A DNA stretch of 64,000 bases from Aphidius gifuensis (GCF_014905175.1 NC_057789.1:18340496-18404495), one strand, 5' to 3'. Positions 32,867-45,273 are shown, counted from the first letter of the stretch. Notes: generated from the letters alone by a model not told the origin. Translations and numbers: made by a program.

Positions 32867-35800
32867 CTAGCTAGATTTATCCTTTTTTGTATCAGTTGAG
32901 TGACTGATCTGTTCTTGAGTAATCAAGTTTTTTGTTGTTACTGGTATTTTAAAAATATTTTCAGTTTCTGATGAATTACTATCTAATTTAATATCTGAAA
33001 TTATATTTTTCGTGATAAGAACTTGCTTGAAGGTTGCCAGTGTCTTGTAAAGACTTATGCAAAATCCTCGAGATGCCGGGACAAGGGGAAACTGAGGAAT
33101 AATTTTTTCATCTATAAAAAAAAAAAATGAATTAATTAATAATATATAAATATTGAAAAAATAAGGAAAAATATACAAACCAATTTTTGAAAAGTCTTTA
33201 AAAGTTGTCGGTGTTAGTGGTGACAAAGCATGTTGGTTATTATGCCTTTCTGATATTTCGATCCACAGTTCCAATTTTCTCAATAATCCCAACGAATATT
33301 TCTCAAAATGTTTAATAATATCATTTTTGAATATAATTGGTGGATTTTGTATCAATTTTGTTTGTGCTTGCACAAGTTTTAAAACAACCATTTCATTATA
33401 CATTCTTGAATTTTCCTTTCCTTGTTGTGATTCTTTTTGTTTATCGAAACCAGCCTCATTAAAATATGGCTCGGAAACTAATATTAATCCTTGTATTGAC
33501 ACAATTACTTGTAATAATGTTGATGCATTCGTCCATAATTCAGTTCCACGTCCAGCCCAAGTACCAAGTAAACTTACACAAACTTTACCATCTTCATATA
33601 AATTTGGGTTAAGACGATCATTGCAGTATGATATATAATGACATAGTGGTGGCGCTGAAGGATAATCAGCTGTCAATTGAAAATCAAATAAAAATAAGCC
33701 ATCTTCATATGGTGTTTTTTCAGGACCTCTGAACATGATAGAATACAAATCGATTCTATCTTCAAAACCTTTTACCCAAACACCTGGTGGTAAGCTATTT
33801 CGTAATAATTTTATTTCTTTTGATACTGTTCGGAAAAAATTTGATGGATCTGTTGGTTGAAACATTGTTAATTTGAACTTATGATAATCTGGTGCACATT
33901 CATCAAATGTAAAACCTTCACCATCTAAATAAACTTGTAATGGTATATCAGCAACACGTTCATCACTATTACTATTATCATTTGTTCTAGATTTACAATC
34001 GTGTTCAAATGTTGGTGTTAATGTTTTGGGAGCTTTCGTCGTTGTTGTTGTTGTTGTTGTTGTTGGTGTTGGTGTTGTTGTTATAATTGTACCAAGAACA
34101 GCATCAGTCAATGCTATTTTTCCTAATCCAAATCTTTTTGATACTTCAGCATGTGCTAAGAGTAGTTGAGCTTTTATAAGGGTACATAATTTCACACAAA
34201 CATGAGAAGTACCAATATCATAACTATTTATAAATAAATCATTTAATTCTTTACGATTATTTGGTAAATCATCTTCATGCGAATGGAATTTACTACTTGA
34301 GTTACTAAAACTCAAACATTCTTTTTTCGAAATATCAGCTGAATAATGACCTAAATCTTCAATATTTTTATCATTAATTTTGGCAGTATTATTATTAGAT
34401 TTTTTTGGTAAAAATGTTTTTTCATAACTTTCTGATTTTATAGTTATTACTTTTGGAATTTTATTGGATGATGTTTCACCGGTATTATTAACGTTTATTG
34501 TAGTTCTGTCGATTGCACCAACTGTTGTTTCCATACTTGTATTGTTATTATCTTGATTTGATGCATGGCCAATTGAATTCTCAAGTGATTCTGAGCTTAT
34601 TAATTGATGATTGAATAATCGTGTAACTTGATCAGTTATTCGTTGGGCAACATTGGCTCTACCACGTTCTCTTACTCTTTCTAATAAACCTTGAAAATGA
34701 CTTTCATGAAAAAATGACGTACCCATTAACTTATCCATATACCTACAATCTTTATAGACTTCTAATAAGCGTCGCATAACATCAGTTGTTTGTAACGATG
34801 GATTTAGTGTGAATATTTCTTCTAATCTTGACATTGCGATTCTAGCTTTTTCAATGTGTACTGATAGTTTTGGTTTAATATTTTCAGATTTTTCACAAAT
34901 TTCATTATCAGCAATAAAACAATCTTCGATTTCAGTCTCCCATGATTCATCTGAAGAATTATCGTCCCACACTTCACCATCGTCTGAATCATATTCACCA
35001 ACTTTATATAAATCTTGTGGCCAACACATTGATATATATCCATCGACCCACCATACTTTGACTCTACCCTCAGGATAGTTATCTAATACTTGTCCAGCAG
35101 TACAACTACAATCATCATGAAAATTAGCAATTCTAATGACTAATGTACCAGGGCGGTATTGAAAATCTGGATGATCTTTTAGATCATAAACAGATACTTC
35201 ACGTTTATCAATAAATACTGGTTGTGGACATTGTGTTGATGTATATGTTTTGAAATAATTAATTTTTGCTGTTCTACCTTGATGATCAACTGATTGTACG
35301 ACACCATAAATTCGTGATTCATCATCTTTTTGATCAACTATAAAATCACCAGGAAAAAATTCTTTATCATCAAGATGATGTATTGGATATAATTGTGTTG
35401 ATGGTATATTTTTTTCAACTGAACCATCTTGCCAAACAACAGTTGCTTTTGTATTTGTTGATAATGTTTCAACAACAATTTTATCACCAATTATTAATGG
35501 TATTTGAGGTAACTTTTTTTTAGCCTTTATTAGTTTTTTTTTTTTTAACACTTTTGTCATTAATGCTGGTCTTTTTTTTTTTTTATTTCCAACTGATGAC
35601 ATACTTGAACCACCACTTGACATTGTTGATGCTGTATCACTTTGTGAATATGTATCATCTGATTCCCAATTATCTGAATTATCATTATTATCAATTGGCA
35701 AATTTAATGCATTATTATCATTATTTTTATATGTATTTGAATTTTTTTTTGTATCATCAAATTGATTAATTTTTAAATCTTTTTCATCTTTTATTTTATT

Positions 35801-36965
35801 ATCAATTATTTTAATACGAGACTTACGTGGACTTTGTTTTGGTATTTGATAATATTGTCTTTGCTCTTTTTTCCACTGTTCACGTGTTATAATAGTATCA
35901 TCATTTTTTAATATATAAAAATTACGATCACCTACTTGTAATGTTAATGGTTCAAATATATTTAATAATTTCAATTTTTTTAAATTTTCATTTTGAACAA
36001 GAAATTTGGGCTGTACTTGATCTGGCCATGTACCATCTTTTGAATATCCACGACATTGCCAATGTACACCAACCCAATCAGCTTCAACTTTTTGTACAAT
36101 AACTTTTGTTTTTTTTTGTGGTTTAGTTTTACGTTTTGTTAACATTTCTTTTGTACATGTTATCCAGTTTGCATCTTCAAGATATTGTATTGGCCCCCAT
36201 AGACATTGACCTGGATAAAATTCTGATGAATGAGGAAAATCATTATCGTTTTCACGACGTTCTTCAAAATGTGCAAGTCCTTGGGCATCCATTTCATTAA
36301 TAACACAATGTGATCCATCTGGTGTTGCAAGCCATAACTTAAAATGTACCATACGTATACCGCCAACCCAAGAATCCATGCAAACAGCTATGTCAGTGCC
36401 AAATTCCTTTATAAAATAAACAAAAAAATTAATCATGAATTCAAAATTTATATTGACAGTGTATTTGATTATTTACCTCTAATGGTGCCAAATCTTCACT
36501 GCGAATATCTTTCAAAACTTTTTTCGTACCAATTACTTGAACACATGCTGTCAGTTCAATATCTCTGCAATACCCACGTTGAGTATCTTTTCCTTTAATC
36601 ATCCTCCTGACAACATCACCAGGCATCAGTGTTCTGTCTGCTAATTGTACCTTGAAAAACAAATTATTATGATCATTTATTTTGGTGATGAGTTTGTATT
36701 GATTTATAAAAAAATGTCACATAAATAAAAAGTGAAAATATACTTTTTTGGAGCTGATCGATTCTTCAACACCAGTTGGATGCCAGACAACTTGAACTTC
36801 TCCTTTTTTTCGTTTAGTGCCTTCATCATTATCAGAGTTTTGATCTGACAATTCTTGATCGTCGTTTTCCATGACAATACCAAATTGAACATTTCCACAT
36901 TTGTCGGCACGATAGACAACATCCTCATAAAAATATTGAGTATCAATATTTGGATTGGCTGCCAT
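32867..36965 (-). CDS. UBE2O: (E3-independent) E2 ubiquitin-conjugating enzyme UBE2O
   Basis: Four exons, 36744-36965, 36477-36650, 33181-36406 and 32867-33111, join in frame to 1288 residues, close to the vertebrate length of about 1290. UBE2O is a large hybrid E2/E3 that ubiquitinates substrates directly, including unassembled ribosomal and other orphan proteins. The N-terminal half has Trp-rich SH3-like conserved regions with linkers rich in N, D, S and K. An acidic stretch and a helical region follow, with a Thr run near residue 800-830. The UBC fold spans roughly residues 985-1145. The active-site Cys, in KVCVSLLGTW (codon 33578-33580), is about residue 1075. LNPNLYEDG and TELWTNASTLLQV flank it, as in the family. 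Introns are 69-93 bp. The start ATG opens MAANPNIDTQYFYEDVVYRA. No disruption is seen, so it is probably functional. Confidence 0.95.
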
Positions 36966-37444
36966 TGTTTGACAATGTAATAACCACTCTTGGCCTTGTC
37001 ACTTTGTCAGGGCAACTACCAGAGATTACGGCTTTTTTTTGCTATTTACGAGTGATGATTTCAAATTTTCCAAGGTCGCAGTTTTACATTTTTATAGAAA
37101 TTTGATAATCCGCTAGATCTAATGGGATATTTTACTGTTTACTGGAGGTGAGGGTAAAGAGAACTAACTCAAAGGAATTTCATTACCGAAAGTTTCTTCT
37201 CGATTTACAAAATACACGATAATTTGGAAAATTGCAAGTCAATTTTTTTTATTGTGCGAAACTAAAATACCTCGGTTGATATATAAGGTTATGCGTGAGA
37301 ATACTTGCGCACATAGTAAAAACTGCAGTCAAGCTGATTTTTTAAAAAATTAATTTTTTTTCGTGACAAAAAAATAACATTTTTTTTTTTTTCAAGATCA
37401 TGTCAGTCGACGAGTTCACCTGATTATGAAATTAAGTTGACAGA
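36966..37444. promoter_or_regulatory. UBE2O: Upstream region of UBE2O (inferred promoter side)
   Basis: The 480 bp before the UBE2O start hold the 5' untranslated and promoter region by position only; no TATA or initiator motif is convincing. The next reading frames, on the plus strand, begin at about 37445, so the spacer could be divergently shared. Confidence 0.35.
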
Positions 37445-37842
37445 AATCTCCAAACTTTTCTGATAATGTAATCAATGATTTTGGTTTAGGTCAAGCAAGC
37501 CATGCACCAAAGAAAAGTAAAATTCATAGTACATTTAGTAAAAAATAAGAAATTTTTTGCAATTAATTAATTGATTTTCATTATTTTTCAGATTCCGTCA
37601 GTTTAGCTAGTGGCATTTTAAGAGACAATTTTTCCAATTTTACTGACAACAGTGATTTTGGTTTACATAAAACTAGTCAGATATCAGTTAAAGGTAAAAA
37701 ATATAAACAGTTTTAGGAATATAATTTAATGCTTTTAATTTTATGTGATAATAATTTTATAAAATAAATTTTAGATACAAAATATGATAAAAAAAATATT
37801 AAAATATTAAAACAAAACTTTGAAAAAAAACCAGAAACTTAG
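37445..37842 (+). CDS. Possible exons of a small unknown gene, 5' end not found
   Basis: Three in-frame blocks are separated by plausible introns: about 37445-37531, 37592-37694 and 37775-37842, the last ending in TAG. Donors are GTAAAA, acceptors end TTTTTCAG and TTTTAG, and both introns are phase 1. The first two blocks look related (NVINDFGLGQ and NSDFGLHKTSQ), suggesting exon duplication. The product is polar and Lys-rich at the end. I do not recognise it, and its first exon is not evident. It resembles the gene at 2800-4993 in style (phase-1 introns, duplicated short exons). Confidence 0.35.
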
Positions 37843-37856
37843 AAAAAATAACGAAG

Positions 37857-37912
37857 TTCCCCCGCCGGGAATCGAACCCGGCCACCCGGGTCTTTTACTT
37901 GCCAGGCAATGG
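37857..37912 (-). pseudogene. tRNA pseudogene, 3' half
   Basis: The minus strand contains a perfect T arm, CCGGGTTCGATTCCCGG, followed by acceptor strand CGGGGGA. Upstream a loop CTGGCAA with U33 could be an anticodon loop (GGC), but the variable region is too long and no matching 5' acceptor strand is found before the adjacent MITE. It is a broken tRNA or a tRNA-derived repeat. Confidence 0.5.
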
Positions 37913-37937
37913 GTGCATTCCTTTAAAGGCATGTGGC

Positions 37938-38388
37938 CACTAGCATAGTTTTTCGACCAAGTTCTATGCCATAGCACTTGTGTCACTATATCTCACTAGA
38001 AATTTACTAGAAAATGGCCGCCGAGGACTATGTTGAAAAAATGCTGCGTGCAGCATTTTCAGCATAGAACCGCTAACTTCACACTAGTATTTTTTGATAC
38101 AGCCAACATTAAGAAAATACAACAACAATGGTTAGCGTTATTAATAAATTTGTTTGTTTATATTTACTATATTTACGCTAATATGGTATGTGATTGACTG
38201 TCAAAATATCAAATTGTCAACAAATAAGAAAGGTTATATTTTTATTTTTTTTTTATGTGCTTCTAAGCAAGTTGGTACAGCTGAAACAATTTCAAAAAAC
38301 GATTAAAACGCCGACCTATAGCCGTCATATGTGAACTATTTCTGCCATAGTGCTATGGCATAGAACTTGGTCGAAAAACTATGGTAGT
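37938..38388. mobile_element. MITE with CCACTAGCATAGTTTTTCG termini, about 450 bp
   Basis: The left end CCACTAGCATAGTTTTTCGA is complemented at the right by CGAAAAACTATGGTAGTGG, and the inverted repeat continues through AAGTTCTATGCCATAGCACT. The interior has no coding capacity. It abuts the tRNA pseudogene fragment and may have split it. Confidence 0.75.
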
Positions 38389-38399
38389 GGGGCTTGCGG

Positions 38400-40740
38400 C
38401 CTGCAGCGCCATGTCTCAATCCTCGGGAATCAGAAAACACCGTAAATGAAAAAGTCTTTCTGACATAGTATTGCGATTCCATCTATTGTGCGAGCTAGAA
38501 CAAGTTGCCGCCGTAATGGTTTAGCCGACTAGCGGATCTTTCCAAATTCTGAAGTGTAAGCTTCGTAAATAAACTTTTCTTAAGTTGAGCCGAACTCTTA
38601 AAAATAGAAATTATTAATTAACGTTTATAATTATCATTCATAAATTAGATTAGGACGAATTTAGAGATTTCGAATATTGTTGTTTGCATTATATTGAAAA
38701 TGATAAACATTTTTTTGCCGTTTACTGAATTCTACTAAAAAAAAATTATGTTTCATGTGAGTTGATAATATTTACTAAAAATATTATTAGATAAAAGTAT
38801 AATTTTTTTTTGTTCATATATTTGGAAAATATATGATATTATCACACTAAACTTTTGATTCTCTTAATACGAGCTGGTGATAAAAGCGAATTTTATTCTA
38901 CAACTTTTTATCATTTTAATAAATATTGATAAAGAATTAAATGCCACTTTATAAACGATAATAAAATAGAATTCTGAATTTGCACTTAACAACCAAATAG
39001 TTATGTGTCCGCAAATATTGTTTCAATAAAATTAATATTCTATTTCTACACCAATTTTCGAAAATAGGAAGCTGTTATTTTTGTGCACAATCAAAAAAAG
39101 TTAATCCAAATAAACAATTCTATAAAAATGCTATGGAACTTTTTAAGCATCGTATAATTGTACCTTAGGCCTATTGTATTGTTACACCAATTTCATAGTC
39201 ATACGACAGTGAAAATCATCTGTCACCCTGAGTCGTTAAAGTTTTCAATCTTAAGAATAAACAATAGTCAAAAGTAAAAATAATATAATCAGATTATTGA
39301 CCGCTTGTGTGCATGCAACGTTAATACAACTATGTAAATAATGGTTTTTAATTAAACGGTTCTCTACAAAATCCAAAATGTGAAAATCCTGATTCATCCG
39401 CCGTATAATTTATCACCCAAAAAATACCGTCGATAAGGCAGAAATTTTAGGCGTACAGTTTTTCTACGATTATTATTATTATTATTATTGTTGTTGTTAT
39501 AATTATTATACATAGCCTTAAATTATAAATAAAAAATTTTTGATGTTATAAATGATGTAACTATAAAAAAAAAAAACAACAACAATAACAACAATGATGT
39601 ATGTATTTTGACAACATATTTTGAGGTTATGTCTATAAATTTTAAATAAATTTGAATGGTGTCGCCATCTTGTGCCAAAAGAGTTAGTAAAACAGGGCCC
39701 TATTTATCGATTAATTTTGCGGATGAATCAGGATTTCTAGTATTTCGTTTTAATAACAAATGCAAATCTGAGCATTGTAAAAATCTAGTGTTACATAATT
39801 ATGATGGAATCATCACTAGGGTTTTATTCAATTTTAGAAACTCTATAATGGTTAATATATTCGAACGGAGAAAATACATTGCGAAAAATATAGAACAAAT
39901 GAATATATGATTAGACAATAAAAATACAACTTCAGAAAGCTATTGATCGGCTTAGCTGATTGAATCTGAAAATAGAAAGAGGTTGTAAAATAATATACAT
40001 AGATTATTATTCGGCTATATCAATTAAAGGGACAATAATTTTAATATGAAAAAGTAGAATTAGCTATATAAACATTTGATTAAAATCGTTTTTGGCTCAT
40101 TCGTACTAGCGGAATTTGATAATAAGAGTACTCTATGTATATAGATGAACCAATTTTTTTACGATAGATTTTACCGTTGATTATTTGTTGTCTGTAATCT
40201 ATTTCTACATATAAATATAAGACGGATTTTTTTTCAGACGATGAATAGACACAATCTCATAGACACAAACTCGTAAAAAATTACTAGTGATTTTTATCGT
40301 ATTCGGTATAATTATTGAACATTATTTTTCGTTAAAAGGTGACTCATATATTATGATAAATATCGTAATAACATGAATTTAAAAAATTAAAAAATTAAAA
40401 TATGCTAATTAATAGAAATACATAGTGTCATAAATTTATTATTACAAAATATGAGAAAATAAAAAAAAATATATCATCAAAAATTATAACTCTTAAACAT
40501 AATAAATATATCTTATTTATCATTCATCTTGTGGCATAACATTATATCGGATAAAAGCAAAATATTTTAATATGTAACTAGGAAAAGTCGATTTACGTTA
40601 AGTATTCAAGTCGGACATAGTGCCAACTGGATATTTACCGACATTCAATATCCCTATTACGGACTAAATGAGCTTAAAGAGACTTTATTTTTCGGATGTT
40701 TACCCTGAACGGTGTAACCGAAACTAGCGCTCCTGGCCGC
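38400..40740. other. Gene-free AT-rich DNA
   Basis: No conserved protein was recognised. An 84-residue frame at 39656-39910 has ordinary composition but no similarity I know. A (TTA)n run lies at about 39470-39500. No full repeat was delimited here. Confidence 0.45.
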
Positions 40741-40754
40741 AAGCTGGTAGTGGC

Positions 40755-41119
40755 CACAAGCCTTAATAAAAATTTTTTTTTCGCTCTGCAATTTCGCCCT
40801 GTAATACCGACCAAAATTTTATAGGAAAAAGCTGTTTCTTGTAGTGGCAGTACTAGCACATGACATTATTTTTTTTGGCTTTCAATTATTGGAAAAATTA
40901 CCTAAATGACAGTTCAATATTCATGTCAAACTGAAATAAAAAGAGAATTTACTTGTTGTAATTGCTTGTTATTGTCACATCGGTTGTACAGTTGAAAGTC
41001 TGGAGAATTACATAGAGGATTCTATCACTTTTGTCGTTGTTTCTGTTTCTAGTTTTTAGTCGGTATTACAGGGCGAAATTGCAGAGCAAAAAAAATTTTT
41101 TTATTAAAGGAATGCACCC
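40755..41119. mobile_element. MITE, GGGTGCATTCC family, copy 1
   Basis: The right end AAAGGAATGCACCCC and a degraded left end (CCTTAATAAAAATTTTT) bound CGCTCTGCAATTTCGCCC arms. The interior has CAGTACTAGCACATGACATT and GTTATTGTCACATCGG. It is more diverged than the following copies. Confidence 0.7.
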
Positions 41120-41137
41120 CTTGACCTCTAGACTGCA

Positions 41138-41514
41138 GGGGTGCATTCCTTTAATAAAAAATTTTTTTCTCGTTTTGCAATTTCGCCCTGTAATACCGAC
41201 TAAAAACTAGAAACAGAAACAACGACAAAAGTGATAAAATTCTCTATGCCATATTCCAGACTTTACAGTTTACGATAATGTGTGGTACGACCTATGTGAC
41301 AATAACAAACAATCACAACAAGTCAATTTTCTATTTATTTCAGTTTGATATAAACATTGAACAGTTATCCATCTAATAATTGGAAGCCAAAAAAAAACAA
41401 TGTCATGTGCCAGTACTGCCACTACAAGAAACAGCTTTTTCTTATAAAATTTTGGCCGGTATTACAGGGCGAAATTGCAAAACGAAAAAAAATTTTTTAT
41501 TAAAGGAATGCACC
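41138..41514. mobile_element. MITE, GGGTGCATTCC family, copy 2
   Basis: The ends are GGGTGCATTCCTTTAATAAA and its complement, with TGCAATTTCGCCCTGTAATA arms. Inside is CACTACAAGAAACAGC. A short frame starting at 41380 is only MITE sequence. Confidence 0.82.
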
Positions 41515-41628
41515 CATGTAGTCTTATTTTTTCTAAGTTTCATCAAGCTAACACCGACGTCCTTCTATTCGTCAATTCATTTGGGGGAAAAAAAAAAAAA
41601 AAAAAATTTTAAAACTTATCATCTACTG

Positions 41629-42002
41629 GGTGCATTCCTTTAATAAAAAATTTTTTTTCGTTTTGCAATTTCGCCTTGTAATACCGGCCAAAATTTTATA
41701 GGAAAAAGCTGTTTCGTGTAGTGGCAGTACTGGCACATGACATTATTTTTTTTGGCTTCCAATTATTAGATGGATAACTGTTCAATGTTTATATCAAACT
41801 GAAATAAATAGAAAATTGACTTGTTGTGATTGTTTGTTATTGTCACATAGCTCATACCACACATTATCGTAAACTGTAAAGCCTGGAATATTGCATAGAG
41901 AAATTTATCACTTTGGTCGTTTTTTCTGTTTCTAGTTTTTAGTCTGTATTACAGGGCGAAATTGCAAAACGAAAAAAAAATTTTTATTAAAGGAATGCAC
42001 CT
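41629..42002. mobile_element. MITE, GGGTGCATTCC family, copy 3 (inverted)
   Basis: The same ends and arms as copy 2 but the interior runs in the opposite orientation (GCAGTACTGGCACATGACAT near the left). The spacer 41515-41628 holds a poly-A run and no feature. Confidence 0.82.
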
Positions 42003-42167
42003 CATGGCACGTTATACTAAATCCAATATAGTTAACCATGTATTCAAAATGTCATGTTCAGTCGAGGGTACAATGCGACTAAAGTCGGGCTCGATTCTCA
42101 AATGCTTTTTTCGTGATAACTCCCTATTCATTTTTTTTTGTATAAAATTTGCCCTGTGAATTGGACT

Positions 42168-42328
42168 GCAGCACCCGTATTCAGAGGATGTTCTCATTAG
42201 GGCTTTTTTTTTCCGATGGCGGCGCTTGTGAACTTTTTATATAGATTTTACATAGAAAAGCTTCACAAGCGCCACCATCGGAAAAAAAACGCCCCAATGA
42301 GAACATCCTCTGAATACGGGTGCCGGTA
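42168..42328. mobile_element. Hairpin MITE, CACCCGTATTCA family
   Basis: It starts CACCCGTATTCAGAGGATG and ends with the complement ...CTGAATACGGGTG. The arms TTCTCATTAGGGCTTTTTTT and the central GGCGGCGCTTGTGAAC fold into one long hairpin. Non-coding. Confidence 0.8.
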
Positions 42329-42372
42329 GGGCCACACACATGCACGTTCACATGTTAACATGTTGGCTTAAT

Positions 42373-42625
42373 AGGTGCTTTCTTTTGTGTATTTATTTTT
42401 TTTTACTTTAATGCGCATGATCATGCACATGCGCCTGTTATGCAAACTTGATAAAAGAACAGTGGCGTCAAGCAAATAATTCTTAAAAAATAAAAATTGA
42501 AACATGACTGATCCAGCCCCTCATGTCCTACGCTGTTGCAAACTGACTTTCTGCTGACTGCGCATTCAATTGCGCATGCGCGAAAATAAACACGATAAAA
42601 AATAAATACACAAAAGAAAGCACCT
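42373..42625. mobile_element. MITE, GGTGCTTTCTTTTGTG family, copy 1
   Basis: GGTGCTTTCTTTTGTGTATT at the left is complemented by AATACACAAAAGAAAGCACC at the right. The interior contains TTTAATGCGCATGATCATGC and CCTACGCTGTTGCAAACTGA. A second copy lies at 45036-45270. Confidence 0.8.
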
Positions 42626-42899
42626 GTTTACATGTTTACATCTGCACATGTGCACCACTGAAATATTATAAAACTAGAAGCCGAACTCTCGCGTCAAAAG
42701 TGTCGCCGAGAAGGAAACGAATTGGGTCTGTTCTTGTCCTTGTCGGCACAGTCACGCCAACTAACATTGGTTAAAACTACTGAAATATAATGTAACTTTT
42801 ATATCGTGTAGTACTAGTTTGTTTTGACGTTGACTATTCAAGATTTAATGTGCGCATGCGTGTGTGAGAGAGAAATACACCCAAATGTTGCTATCTTTG
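42626..42899. other. Spacer between MITEs
   Basis: No gene or complete repeat is recognised. GCGCATGCGTGTGTGAGAGA near 42850 is moderately GC-rich. Confidence 0.4.
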
Positions 42900-43399
42900 C
42901 ACCCGTATTCACGGGGCAAAATTGTTCTCATTAGGGCTTTTTTTTCCGCTGATGGCGCTTGACAAAATTTTTTTTATATAGATTTCACGTAGACAAGAAG
43001 ACTAGAAATACAGGAGGACTTACTCCCTATCTCGCCTGTATATAAAAACCGTTCCGCTATGTAATCGCCGCATAATTGAGGAGCGCTAGTAGTACCACGG
43101 TAACGTGCGCGACTTGTATCGCTTTTTTTTTACAATGCGCACAATACAAACATACTCTGACAAACACTAATAGAGCATTATACACATGATGTTTGTCAGA
43201 GTATGTTTGTTACAAGTCGCACACGTTACCGTGGTACTACTAGCGCCCCTCAGTTATGCGGCGATCACATAGCGGAAGGGTTTTTTGAGGCAAGTTCGTC
43301 CTCCTGTATTTCTAGTCTTCTTGCACATAGAAAAGCTTCACAAACGCCACCATCGAAAAAAAACGCCCTAATGAGAACATTCTCTGAATACGGGTGCTG
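42900..43399. mobile_element. Hairpin MITE, CACCCGTATTCA family, split by a hAT-like MITE
   Basis: The left half 42900-42993 (CACCCGTATTCACGGGGC) and right half 43324-43399 (...GAATACGGGTG) together make one typical copy. The middle is a separate insertion. Confidence 0.8.
42994..43323. mobile_element. hAT-like hairpin MITE, 330 bp, 8-bp target duplication
   Basis: The ends are CAAGAAGACTAGAAATACAG and its complement. The flanks are CACGTAGA on the left and CACATAGA on the right, an 8-bp target duplication with one change. Long arms (ACGGTAACGTGCGCGACTTG and its near-complement) pair around a second hairpin centred near 43170. Non-coding. Confidence 0.8.
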
Positions 43400-43559
43400 C
43401 ACCCGTATTCACGGGGCAAAATTGTTCTCATTAGGGCTTTTTTCTCCGCTGATGGCGCTGGACAAAATTTTTTTTATATAGATTTCACATAGAAAAGCTT
43501 CACAAACGCCACCATCGGAAAAAAAATGCCCTGATGAAAACATCCTCTGAATACGGGTG
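43400..43559. mobile_element. Hairpin MITE, CACCCGTATTCA family
   Basis: Bounded by CACCCGTATTCACGGGG and its complement-type end GAATACGGGTG, with CTG on both sides, consistent with a 3-bp target duplication. Confidence 0.78.
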
Positions 43560-43561
43560 CT

Positions 43562-43725
43562 GCAGTCCAATTCACAGGGCATTACAATTTAGGGCTTTTT
43601 TCCTCCACTCGCGGCGCTTGTAGAGCTTTTGTATCTGAAATCTATATAAAAAAAATTGTACAAGCGCCATCACCGGCAAAAAAAAGCCCTAAATTGTATA
43701 AAATTTGCCCTGTGAATTGGACTGC
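43562..43725. mobile_element. Hairpin MITE, CAGTCCAATTCA subfamily
   Basis: The ends are CAGTCCAATTCACAGGGC and its complement, flanked by CTG on both sides. Arms GGCATTACAATTTAGGGC and GGCGGCGCTTGTAGAGC are as in the CACCCG subfamily, but the termini differ. Confidence 0.8.
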
Positions 43726-43789
43726 TGGCGACACTTCCGTACATTGGCTAAGCATTCTTGGTGTAAATATTTTTACGAATTTTCTACAA

Positions 43790-44412
43790 CCCAGGGAAAA
43801 ATCGTCAGATAAAATTAGATCTAATTTGATCTGAGCCAGATCTTATTTCATCTGGCTCGGATAAGATTTGAGCTAATCAGATCAGAAAATTTGATCTGAT
43901 CAGATCTGGGTACAGATCACACTTGATCTGGACCCAGATCAAATCGTATCTGACCAGATCAAACTTGACCTGTTTAGATCTGACTGAAGTTTGATAAAAC
44001 TTGATCTGCACTTAGATCAAACTAGATCACGGGCGAATGAATGTTTAAGAAGACAAATTTTTCTTACGTTTTATAATCACTGCCGTGGTTAAGTAGGTAA
44101 GGCTCTGGAATTTCACGCCAGAAGCATTGAGTTCAAGTCCGAGTGATGTCAATTATTTATCGTAAACATATAGAATTCTTAATTTTATTTCATTAAAACT
44201 ATAAGAAGAAAAACCATATTCTTCGATCGAGCATTGACTAATTTGAAATTATTTTTATTAAATTAATATATTTTTATCCAGATCAAGTCAAATCAAGCCA
44301 GATCTGAAATTGTCCAATAATCCTTATCTGGCTTGATCTGGAATATGCCAGATCAAATCTGATCTGATTTTATCTGGTCAGATCTGATTTGATCTGACGA
44401 TTTTTCCCTGGG
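43790..44412. mobile_element. CCC...GGG TIR element, AGATCTGATC word family with tRNA-like core
   Basis: The ends are CCCAGGGAAAAATCGTCAGA and its complement ending CCCTGGG, flanked by AA on both sides. Words GATCTGATCAGATC and CCAGATCAAAT fill 43800-44030 and 44275-44400. The unique core (about 44040-44270) contains a tRNA-like module and is related to the cores at 28.6 and 56.4 kb. It is nested in the TTCTACGAATTTC word element. Confidence 0.85.
44075..44151 (+). ncRNA. tRNA-like pol III module
   Basis: GCCGTGGTTAAGTAGGTAAG fits an A box and D arm, CTCTGG...CCAGA is an anticodon-like stem, and GAGTTCAAGTCC fits a B box. ATCACT upstream can pair with AGTGAT downstream as an acceptor-like stem. 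The upstream flank (AGACAAATTTTTCTTA) matches that of the 28.7-kb copy. Confidence 0.6.
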
Positions 44413-45035
44413 AAGTTTTCTACGAATTTCTACGAAATTAACCCACGCGGAGAAAAAATTTTAACATATCTTTGGAAGGTTTCTCCGAACTCTCAATCAT
44501 TTGTCTGAGCTTCAAGTGATGTTTTAAGGTTTTTTGCCAAATAATTCATAGTAGAAATATTTCTACGAATTTCAACGAACTTCAACGAACTTGCTACGAA
44601 TTTCAACGAACTTTTTCCAAATTTCTAATAGATCTTCTAAAGTCTGCAAACAATCGAAGAAGCTTTTTTGAAGAGCTTAATGGATTCCGAAAAATGTTCA
44701 AAGAAAATCTATAAATTATTTCTACTAATAGTCCAACTTCTATGAAGCTCAAAAAAACTCGGAGAAACATTCAGAGAAAATTTTGGAACTATTTTAACAC
44801 ACGGTTGACTTTTAGATAAATTCCCGAGCAATCGGAGAAGTTTCTCCAAAGGCCAAAAAACTCGAAGAAAAATTGAGAGATAACTCCGAAATTATTTTCA
44901 CCAATGGGTCAATTTCGTAAAAATTCATAGAGATTCGTAGGAATTCGTTAAAATTCGTGAAAATTCGTAGAAAGTTCGAAGAAATATTTCCACCAGGGAT
45001 ATGAGTTCAGCTTCCAGTTTTATTATATTTCAGTT

Positions 45036-45270
45036 GGTGCTTTCTTTTGGGTGTTTATTTTTTTTCACTTTAATGCGCATGATCATACACACGCGCATAT
45101 TATGCAAACATGCGGAGAGAACAGTGGCGTCGAACAAATAATTCTGAAAAAAAAAAAAATTAAAACATAGCTGATCCAGCATCTCATGTCCTACGCTGTT
45201 GCAAACTAACTTTTTGCTGACTGCGCATTCAATAAATAGGAAAAAAAATTAATACACAAAAGAAAGCACC
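45036..45270. mobile_element. MITE, GGTGCTTTCTTTTGTG family, copy 2
   Basis: GGTGCTTTCTTTTGGGTGTT and ...CACAAAAGAAAGCACC bound the same interior (ATGTCCTACGCTGTTGCAAA) as 42373-42625. Confidence 0.8.
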
Positions 45271-45273
45271 TAC

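Larger units (their letters stand above)
43769..44998. mobile_element. Word element TTCTACGAATTTC with CCACCAGGG end, split by another element
   Basis: The right end GAAGAAATATTTCCACCAGG complements the left start CTTGGTGTAAATATTTTTAC imperfectly. Its words are TTTCTACGAA, TTCAACGAAC and GATTCGTAGAAAT, in both orientations. The insertion at 43790-44412 interrupts it near its left end. Non-coding. Confidence 0.7.

Noticed and set aside
37857..37912. Functional tRNA gene near UBE2O
   Set aside because: Only the T arm and 3' acceptor strand are convincing; the 5' half is missing.
39656..39910. 84-residue frame as a gene
   Set aside because: No similarity, no splice partners and no composition signal beyond chance in this amount of sequence.
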